Below are positions 55,738-64,000 of a DNA stretch of 64,000 nucleotides, piece by piece. The DNA lies in assembly GCA_022414725.1 (NCBI GenBank), contig CM039462.1, forward strand, positions 57,499,838 through 57,563,837. The letters run 5' to 3'. Position numbers and translations under genes: made by a program. Within the stretch, counting starts at the first letter, position 1. Each line of letters starts with the position of its first letter. Source of the stretch: Microglena sp. YARC. Lineage: Eukaryota; Chlorophyta; Chlorophyceae; Chlamydomonadales; Chlamydomonadaceae. Under the pieces are notes generated by a model. That model was given only the letters and a program-made list of their open reading frames with translations, searched no databases and had not been told where the DNA came from.

Positions 55738-55903
55738 TAAGGGACACGCAGAAAGCCTTTTTGAGCCTCACTGTGCGTTTCGCGCAGTTTTCAACCCCCT
55801 GTGGGCACAGCGCGCAGTTTTGTTTTTTGCACTACAAAGCGCTGACCAATTTGACGTTTGTGCGCTTAAAGCGCTGACCAATTCAACAAAATGTAGTACC
55901 CTG
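55738..55903 (-). mobile_element. hAT-like MITE family M1, copy 5 (damaged left end)
   Basis: The right end GTAGTACCCTG and the interior (GTGCGTTTCGCGCAGTTTTC, CCAATTTGACGTTTGTGCGC) are intact. The left end is degraded. Confidence 0.82.
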
Positions 55904-56882
55904 GTGAGAGCCCAATCCCAGTTCAGCCCCCCACCACTCACTGACCTTGCGAGGGGCCCATGGCCTTTAAAAGCTCCGTAGGTGGCCTCCACTGGTATGC
56001 CATTCCGCTGGCTACTCCTGTAGAAGTTGGATCAATCACAGTTGGGTAGACACCGATAATCAAATGAACAAAATGCACCAATGCACCTAATGCTCTTTTA
56101 AATGAACTAGCTGGCCAGCCTGCTCCTAATCTCAACATTAAAACTCCAGGCACACGGGCCTTGTGTCGGTCCATGCCACTGTCCTCTAGAGAAAAAAACT
56201 CCTGCCTGCATCAGCCAGACACGCAGTTGACAGTGAGCTCATGGTGATATTTGACTGCACCACTGCTATGATGAAAACCAACGAGGACAGGGCTGCTGGC
56301 AGGTCAGCTTACTTGGTGTGCATCGCCAAAAAGGCTGCGATGCACAGCGGAAGTAAAACAAGTGAAGATGATGCCAATAATGCGGATACCGTACAGACCC
56401 CAAAATCTACCCAATATGTAATGATGGAAAAAACAGAACTTCTAGTATCAACGATAATCTAAAATTAATACGTATTACAAATACAAGTTTACCTTGCTTC
56501 AAGATAGAGCAAGTATCATTGCTTGTATTGATTATATTTATATTACCCAATATAGTTAATCTACCACTTTATACAGGTATGAGGCAAACATGTTGTTGAC
56601 ACATAGAAGTTAGTTGAAGGTAGCTGGCACATACAGGTGCAAATTTATTGCTTGAACACAGAAGTGAGTTGTGATTCTCTCGAAATCTCAAAAATTAAAA
56701 CATATATTGTGGAGGATATTCCCTATCAAGCACATTCCCCTGGGCATGATGAGCTCTTTAACGCCGTGCTACAACAAACGGTTTTTGGAGAGCTTATTTG
56801 GGTTGTGTAGCCTGTATGTTTGAGTGGTGGTCATTGTGTATGAAATACAAAACGTCATGAAGTAATCAAAACAGCCCAATTA
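55904..56882. other. Intergenic, no gene recognised
   Basis: A 73-codon frame at 56241-56462 (MVIFDCTTAMMKTNEDRAAG) has no recognisable motif. The rest is AT-rich unique sequence. Confidence 0.45.
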
Positions 56883-57025
56883 GACAAACACTAGAACTTG
56901 ACTACGAATATTGTATGACTAATCAAAGTAGACAAACACAAGAACATGACTACGAATATTGTATGACTAATCAAATTAGACAAATACAAGAACATAACTA
57001 CGAATATTGTATGACTAATCGGAAA
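56883..57025 (+). repeat. 48-bp tandem repeat, three copies
   Basis: The unit contains GACAAACACAAGAACATGAC followed by TACGAATATTGTATGACTAA. Confidence 0.93.
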
Positions 57026-58245
57026 AAACCACTCCTCTATTGGCCAGGAAAGGCTGATGCAAGTGATAAAAGGTGTGTAAACAATACCTTTGTTACTGGT
57101 CAACTAGGACTGACTGGTAGGGGGGCCTGGGATTTGGACTGGCTGGTCGGGGCCTGGTTTGCGGGCTTGGTGTAGGTTTTCACTTGGACTGACTGGGAGG
57201 GGCTTGGGAGCTTGGGCTGACCTGCATGAAAACAATAAATTAAACAAGTTGGATGCCTTGACTGCAGATGCATGGGTGCCTTGACGACTGCAGGGCATGG
57301 GTGGGAACAGCATCACAGTTGCTCAGCAAAGTGGGCTTCGAGTGTTCAGAGTGTTGGACCATGTAGTTCGGGTGCCTTGAACTATAGACCAAGTATGGCG
57401 CTCAGACTCATTGTCTACAACCTTTTGCTACTCGATGCATGCAGGCGCACAATCAACCAGATTTAGGCAGAAGGGCTACGAATACAGCCAGCAAACTTCT
57501 CGATGCGGTCTTCTGCTCATGCTCCATGATGCGTGCCAACGGTCCTAATGGACATGAGGGCGTGCGACACCGCCAGCCAGCGCTCAAAGTGAGATTGCCA
57601 GAGTAGGGGAGAAAGGGCTAACAATTAATTTCACCAGTTGCGAGTAATTGCCATTTCTTTATATCACCATGCTTTATTTCTCCGCCTGTGACCGTAGCCA
57701 CCATTCATTTCACGCATGCGCACTTTCACCATGCCTGTGCATCAATTGTGTCACGGTTGGCATCCAGTGGATACGAGCAGCAATTTCCTTCCATTTCTGG
57801 CACTTGGACCGCTCATCCTACCTATGCAATCTCTGCTCATCCTATCTATGCAATCTCCTTTCATTGTTTCAATGATCGTTAAGCACGGCGCTGCAATTTT
57901 TGATTCAGCAGGTGTTGACCGGACGGAAGTCGAAGATTTCTACCATAGAATCAGTAAACATGTCCCGCGCATTATGCTGTACTGAGGGCAGAGGGCAGAG
58001 TTGGCTGAATGAGGTATTTTGAGGTCAAAGAGACAGATCCCCGGCCCAACTGCATGTAAAGAAGATGCTGCAGGCAAATCGTAATGCGGTTGTGCGAGCC
58101 CAGTTTCTCCGCCGGATTCAATCATTCGCAAGTTTTTGGTGGATTGAATCTGCTTGCTTAAATCACCCACAGGTCTGCCTTTTGTCCCCCCTAAGGTCTT
58201 CTTCCCGATCAAACCTTGCAGCTAAAGTAGCATGGGAGCGGTAGG
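57026..58245. other. Intergenic, no gene recognised
   Basis: Short direct repeats only, for example CCTATGCAATCTC near 57820 and 57840. Confidence 0.45.
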
Positions 58246-58570
58246 GAGAAGAAGGAGAGACTGATGAGTGTGTTTGTTTTTGTATGGGGCCTTGGGGGTG
58301 GGCAGGGGGAGGAGAGAGAGATGGGGAGCAGGGGACGTGTGTATGTGTGTGTGGGGGGGGTGAGGGGGTGGGGTTGGGTGGGGGGAGAGGGAAGGGGGAT
58401 AGATAGAGAGAGGGGAGGGGGGAGGGGAAGTAAGGGAGGGCGGGTTGGAGACAGAAAATAGGAAGGTAGGAGGCATGAAGGAGGCAAGAGGGAGGTGAGA
58501 GGGAGGGGCAAAGAAAGAGGGGAGGAGGGACTGAGGGAGGAGTGTGTGTGCATGGGGGCGTGGAGGGGTG
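58246..58570 (+). repeat. Purine-rich (GGGAGA-type) tract
   Basis: Long G/A-biased stretch with AGAGAGGG and GGGGGGAG words. Open frames on the minus strand are compositional. Confidence 0.8.
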
Positions 58571-60186
58571 ACATGAGGCATTTTGCTATACATGCCTCCA
58601 GTTTTTGTGTGAAAATGCATGAAAAGGTCATGCGCACACCGGAAATGTCGGTTATATACAAATGTTCATCAGGTTTTGTGAAGAAAGATCTTTCTAGAAT
58701 GAGCCTAAATTGCCCTTATGCAGGTTTGTATGGGTGGGATGGGAGGGGAGGGGGGTGGCCTCTGGGCACACGGGCATACATATATACATATACATATATA
58801 TACATTCTATAACCGACCGTTTTCCCAACTTTATTTGAACTTGGTGTAACTTTCTTGCCGGTGTGAATTTTCGAGCGTGATCATGAGGTCAACCATCGTG
58901 AGGTACACCATCGAGAAGGGCTCAACGAGACAAGTACAAATCTGCAACAGTAAGTCGGTTACACCCAGGGTGTTATTGGTGGATGCCCTGGAAGGTACAT
59001 TCAGGCTTGACGTCACCTAGACCTTAGTGCCCAGCGTCGCACGAGCGGCAGATGAGCTGAAAAACGCGCGTGCGCAACGCGTTTCGATGCGCGTTCTGAA
59101 TTCTGGTCCCAGACGAGATTCCTAAAGCAGTCGAGCCTGGGATCGTGCCCCACCCATCCACCCCACCCGCCACCCCCTCTTCTCCGCCCACCCCCCTCAC
59201 GCACCCACACCACACCACACTTGAGCAGACCCTCAGGCTCCAATGTACAATTTGAGTCAATTAAACCATGATTATGATGATGATAATGATAGATAGCCAG
59301 ATAACTAACGCCTTCAGTCCTTTTCATACCTGGGTGATCTCCTCCATGGGCGAGGCAAGCTGAGCGCCCAAGAAAGTTGTACAAATACTAAAAACTGAAT
59401 AACTTTATCCAAACTTGATTTTTTTTATGGTTGGAAAGGCCTTGACGAGATGATGCACATGGAACCCCCTTTCACTATGTAATGCTGTCTGGGTGTCCAG
59501 ATATGAAGCCTCAAGGGGGGGGGGGGGGAGGGGGGGGAAGGTCAGGGTGAAAATAACGTGCGAACACTCAGTCTGCCAACTTTATTCTTGCCCCCCCTCG
59601 ACCATTCCCTACCATGATTATCACCACATAGAAACTAGAATATTCAGTCTTGAGAGACAGCCACAAATTCAAAAGACGTATTGGAAAGAAATCCAAGAAA
59701 ATAAATAAATCTGGGTCCAAGCCTGGTCCAAGCTCCAAAAATAAACTCCATAAAATGAAAAAATAATGGTTCCAACCTTCATGCAAAATCAATTTGGGTC
59801 CTACACAAAAACGGTTTCGTCTCTGAACAACACTACATGGAGCACTAAGCTAGCATTTTATTGTAGAACTCTGAATTTGTCACTCACCGATATCGACTTT
59901 GTATGTGTCTGGGACTGGGGAGGGTCAGGGGGTGGGGTGGGATTCCTGAGCGGGACAAGCAGGCACATGAATATGTTAGTGAAGCGTGAGTGAATCTGTG
60001 AGTGAAGCGTTCCTATTGGATGGGGTATGTACCTACCCCACCGGTGGGCAGGGTGGGGGGGGAGACAACAGTGATCGCGAGCAACATGGCGGTGATCAAT
60101 ACAGTGCGGTTCTGCCGGAGTCTGCGGATCAACCCCCATCCACCAATCTGCATGAGGTGCAAAAATCACGCGAGAGCAACAGGCGG
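58571..60186. other. Intergenic, no gene recognised
   Basis: Includes a (TA)n-like tract near 58780-58805 and a poly(G) near 59515. No gene. Confidence 0.4.
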
Positions 60187-60295
60187 CGATGATTCGGGAG
60201 CCTTGTTTGTAACTGTGCTGCACGCAGTTCTGAACGAGACGGTTAGCTACGAGGCTTTGTGGAGCACCGTTACAAATAAGGCTCCTGAATCGTCG
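60187..60295. repeat. Imperfect 37-bp inverted repeat, hairpin-forming
   Basis: Arms 60187-60223 and 60259-60295 pair with about five mismatches around a 35-nt loop. The arm centre GGAGCCTTGTTTGTAAC faces GTTACAAATAAGGCTCC. It could be a small-RNA hairpin or a short foldback element. Confidence 0.7.
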
Positions 60296-61319
60296 TTTGA
60301 GGCAGAGAACTGGGGCCGCGCCATCCGAGACGAGGCTGGGAGCGAGGCTGGGAACGAGGATGGAATATCAGTGTTAGGCTTCAGTAGCCATTGTCAAACG
60401 GAGCTTCAACCCCCCATGCCAAATGCTGCCATGCGCTGCAAGGGTATCTGATGTGCCAAGCTATGCAAGAGAGGCAGACTTACTGTTCGGCCTGGATGGG
60501 CGTACACGGTGAAGAGGTGTAGAGATGAGAAGCGCGCTAATCTCGTGACTGGGACGGGGAGGAACGAACGGCTGCTCTTATTAATCTTAAGATCACTAAG
60601 ACCGCAGGGCTAAGAGATTGGAGACCATGCCTAGATTTGATCCTAGATTTGATTTGAATTTAAACAATCGGCCCGTGCCCGGCCGGGGGCGGGGGGCGGG
60701 GGGGCTGTGTGGTAGCTTGGGACATCTGTTTTATAGGTTGGATCCAAGAACGCGAATGAGCGAGATCGTGTGCAAAAGGTATGCATGAGTTAGCGCCTAT
60801 GATCGATGGGTGCAAGGGCATGAACTCACGTATTCGCTGGCCGGACGACATTCTGGCCTTCCCATTGTTTGTGTTTGCAGTCGAGGCAGGATCTCGATCA
60901 AAAACGATAGCGGTAGGCAGTCTGTGTACAACGGACGGATGTGATCGATGTGTTCAAACGCAAGACATTACGTGTAACCTCGGTATCAGGTGCCTCGGGT
61001 TTCGCCGATTTTAATGGCGACTGCTCCTAGCTAGATTCCTGTCCTGACATCGATATGTGTTCAACTTCAGTCCATGCCCTCAACCCTACTCTAGGGTCAG
61101 CTTCCCTCATACCTTCAGTTCTGTTGGCCGACCAAAGCAGGACCCTGGACCAAAGTACCCTACCCGCCCATACCTGGAACTCGCTGGAGCAAAGATCACG
61201 TGAGCAGGAATTTGAATTGAGTGACATACCGGCTGGCCTGCACGGGCCTGTACGGGCCTGCATCAGATACGCTTGAGGCAGGGCTTGAGGTACGCTCGCG
61301 GCGCGTGGCAGCAGTTGGG
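60296..61319. other. Intergenic, no gene recognised
   Basis: No conserved coding motif is seen on either strand. Confidence 0.4.
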
Positions 61320-61777
61320 CTTGACAAATTTGAAGCATGGCACTGATTTGAATCTGCGTTTGAATTCGCTGCGGACATGCTTGGTTTCAGATCGCATGGG
61401 GAACTCGCATTGCAGCTTCACTACTTTTGCAGCATTAAAATAAAAGCAGCGAATCTAATAAATCCTAGCTGCCGCATGGCGCCAGCTAGCTCCAGGCGCA
61501 GGGAAGTGGGGAGTAAGGGGGAGATACTCGCAACCTCGGAACTTTGAAACTATCAGCCCAATGATGCGAACCAGGATGCGAACAGCTTCCTTTCTTTCTT
61601 GCACATTTCTGTGGATTTGCACTTAATTCATTCTCATCTCCGACCTGTCCTTTGAATCATCGCCCGCTCCCTCACCCAGTGACTCCACGACTGCGAAGAA
61701 TGGCGCCTTACAGACTTGCAACCTCGCAGCGAATTCAAACGCAGCTTCAAATCAGTGCCAGGCTTCAAATTGTCAAG
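61320..61777. repeat. Inverted repeat with 53/54-bp arms and a 351-bp spacer
   Basis: Arms 61320-61373 and 61725-61777 are complementary with about three differences (core CTGATTTGAA and GCGTTTGAATTCGCTGCG). It may be a foldback element. ATGTGAGC occurs three times just outside, at 61794, 61826 and 61928. The first starts a perfect 12-bp stem (61794-61805 with 61816-61827). Confidence 0.75.
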
Positions 61778-62099
61778 TGAGTTTACCCCCCTTATGTGAG
61801 CGGTTGTTGGCCCGAAACCGCTCACATGTGAGCAGTTCCCGACCTGGCACACGCGAAACACAATGCTCCTCGTAAATTATCCTCGCTGCACCATTCCGCT
61901 TCTCACTAAAGCTCGAATGTAGGCGCTATGTGAGCACTCGTTTGGGGGGGGGGCGTGATGGATGCTACAGCTATAGGGCTGTTTTCTCGCCGGTATTGGT
62001 TGGACCTGTGACTTTTGACGTCTGGCCACCTCTATCTATGCTGATGAAGTGCAATCTAAATTCTGTTTCGCATTCTGAAGATGATGGTGAGGGTAAGCG

Positions 62100-63150
62100 G
62101 ATGTTGTAAAACTTCCATGGGGGTGAGGGTGGGGGTGGGGTACTACCATGGCTGTGTGGGTAGGTGTAGAGCACTGCCTTTGGGGGATGGGTGGGGTTGG
62201 GGCACTACCACGACTGCATAGGTGGGGTTGGGTCACTGCCCTGGCTGTATGGGTGGGGGTGGGGCGATGCCATGGCTGTGTGGCAGGGGATGGAGCACTG
62301 CCATGGCTGTGTTATGTGGGGGTGGGTGTAGTGGAGCACTGCCATGGCTGTGTGGGGGTGGGGGTGGTCCGGTGGTGCACTGCCATGGCTGCATGGGTGG
62401 GGTTGGGGTACTCCCATGGCTGTGTGGGAAGGAGCGGGGCACTCCCATGTCAGTATGCATGCGCTTGTGTGGGGTTATGTCATGGCTGCATGGGTGGGAG
62501 GGGCACCACGCACCTGGCTGTATGGGTGGGGGTGGGGCACTGCCTTGCTTGTATGGGTGGGGTCAGTCTGGGAAATGCCATGTCTGTGTGGCAGGGGGTT
62601 GAGCATTGTCATGGCTGTGTGGGGGTGGGATTGGAGAACTGTCATGGCTGTGTGGGGGTGGGGGTTGTGCACTGCCATGACTGCATGGGTGGGGTTGGGG
62701 TACTACTATGGTGGCTGTTTGGGTAGAGGCGGAGCACTGCCATGGATGTATGCATGCATGCCCATGTGTGGGATTATGTCATGGCTGTATGGTTGGGTGT
62801 GGGGTACTATCATGGCTGTGTAGGTAGAGGCGGGGCACGGCAATGGCTGTATGTATGCGCTTGTGTGGGGTTATGTCATGGCTGCATGGGTGGATGAGAT
62901 TGTGGTACTATGTGTGTGTGGCTAGGGGCGGGGCACTGCCATGGCTGTATGCATGTGCGTGTGTGGGGTTATGTCATGGCTGTATGCGTGGGTGTGGGGT
63001 ACTACCATGTCTGTGTGGGTAGGGGTGGGCACTGCCATGGCTGTATACATGCGCGTGTGTGGGGTTATGTCATGGCTATATGGGTGGGTAGGTGTTGAGT
63101 ACTACCATGTCTGTGTGGGTAGGGGCGGGGCATTGCTTGCCATGGCTGTA
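62100..63150 (+). repeat. G/T-rich minisatellite, about 36-bp units
   Basis: Unit of the type CACTGCCATGGCTGTGTGGG followed by TGGGGGTGGGG, with longer variants carrying GTGTGGGGTTATGTCATGGC. Frames on both strands are artefacts. Confidence 0.92.
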
Positions 63151-63194
63151 TACAAGGTTGCCTCATTAGCTTCTCAGCCGATCAGCCCCTTTTA

Positions 63195-63405
63195 GTGATA
63201 TACAATGGTCTAGTGGTAGACCAGATTGCTTGAGGACGAAGAGTCGGGGGTTAGTCTCCCCCTTTGGTCGCTCTTGGCGTTGCAGGTCGTCGTCAACCGC
63301 GATGGTAGCTTGTCCAGTTGAGGTAGGAGACCGCTCCCCACCCGCGTACGACGGGCTCCCTTAACACCACGCCTCACCAGGCGTTATCATTATCTCAGCC
63401 GATTC
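63195..63405 (+). mobile_element. tRNA-derived SINE, copy 3
   Basis: Box-A-like TGGTCTAGTGGTAGACCAG and a damaged box B (GGGGGTTAGTCTCCCCC), then GTCGTCAACCGCGATGGTAG and the tail CACCAGGCGTTATCAT. Confidence 0.78.
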
Positions 63406-63567
63406 CTGCATTGCAACCAAGGGATCTAAGACCCTTTGGACGGTACCTGCTTCCTTCAGTGGGGTATATCATCTTGATTTTTTCATTGCCCTGCTCCTGT
63501 GATGGCTGTTGTTGCTGTTAAGCCCGATTTTGCATCCCCTGTATCACCTTGCACTAATACCGATCAT

Positions 63568-63775
63568 AACCGAATGGCTCAGTGGCAGAGCAAAGGAAAA
63601 CAATCGAGGTAGGTGCAGGGTTCGAACCCCCTTGAGTGCGCTTGGGCCTGTCCGGAGGGTCTTCGACCGGCACGGTAACTGGTATCTAGATGCGGTGTCG
63701 ACTCGAGCATCGTATACATACGATCCGCTTCCCTTAATCCCACTGGGCACGTCCTTAGAGGTCACTGTGACAATT
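63568..63775 (+). mobile_element. tRNA-derived SINE, copy 4
   Basis: Best head: box A TGGCTCAGTGGCAGAGC and box B GGGTTCGAACCCCC. The body is more diverged (CTTCGACCGGCACGGTAACT), with the tail CTTCCCTTAATCCCACTGGG. Confidence 0.78.
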
Positions 63776-64000
63776 ATTGGGAGTTTAAATTTCCATTTTT
63801 TCATCACCTTGCACTGTTGAACTGTGGCATCGTCGATTTGGCCATCCTGGTCAACCGGCGATGCATCAGTTGATCAATGACAATTTTGTAACTGGTTTGC
63901 CCAACATCACTAGGGCGGCACTTCAAAAGTTCTCCCAGGATCCGTGTGATGCCAACTGCTTGGGAAAGGCAGTTAGACTGCCTTTTCCCAGTCGCAGGAG
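63776..64000. other. Unique sequence to window end, no gene recognised
   Basis: No feature recognised in the last 225 bases. Confidence 0.4.

Noticed and set aside
60002..60451. 149-codon open frame
   Set aside because: It contains the 37-bp inverted repeat in its middle and has no recognisable motif; a chance frame is more likely.
62148..62823. Gly/Trp-rich open frames up to 192 codons
   Set aside because: Read from the G-rich minisatellite in several phases.
63570..63645. Functional tRNA gene
   Set aside because: A and B boxes are good, but the acceptor stem does not close and the segment continues into a body shared with three other copies, so it is a SINE head.

Overview
The window is nuclear DNA of a eukaryote. 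It has GT-AG introns, two superfamilies of LTR retrotransposons, a LINE remnant, hAT-like MITEs, a tRNA-derived SINE family and many different micro- and minisatellites. Few genes are present and tandem repeats occupy a large share of the sequence. A microalga or other protist, perhaps a green alga, fits best. This is a low-confidence inference from style, not from any diagnostic gene.

Layout. 1-4.3 kb: 3' part of a Ty3/gypsy chromovirus ending in an LTR, followed directly by a (TGTGG)n array. 4.8-12.7 kb: no genes; two copies of a 0.63 kb dispersed repeat, an AT-rich island, a 53-bp minisatellite with a 310-bp higher-order unit, and the 3' remnant of a copia-like element. 12.7-25.6 kb: a five-exon gene for a TSTD2/TrhO-type rhodanese with C-terminal zinc motifs. 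25.6-30.9 kb: LINE remnant, MITEs, a 71-bp satellite and dispersed repeats. 30.9-40.4 kb, minus strand: an armadillo-repeat/RING gene whose upstream armadillo exon is a decayed duplicate. 40.4-48.4 kb: minisatellites and dispersed repeats. 48.58-53.22 kb: a complete, young, non-autonomous copia-like element. 53.3-64 kb: MITEs, SINEs, inverted repeats, one or two orphan ORFs and a large G-rich minisatellite.

The most unusual feature is the architecture of the rhodanese gene. Exons 2 to 5 are each surrounded by arrays of broken copies of themselves. Copies of the 5' half, with its 3' splice site, lie only upstream. Copies of the 3' half, with its 5' splice site or the gene end, lie only downstream. 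In total about 28 extra acceptor-side copies and 15 extra donor-side copies sit in the introns. Only the innermost copies join into one open 476-codon frame with matching intron phases. This looks like intron growth by repeated tandem duplication of exon-intron boundaries. It raises the question of how the spliceosome chooses the right copy. The armadillo/RING gene shows a milder version of the same habit: duplicated exons, decayed duplicates and in-frame minisatellites.

The second item of interest is the copia-like element. It has 219/220-bp LTRs, a 5-bp target duplication, gag and a protease-like domain with an altered active-site motif. A long unrecognised open frame lies where integrase and reverse transcriptase should be.
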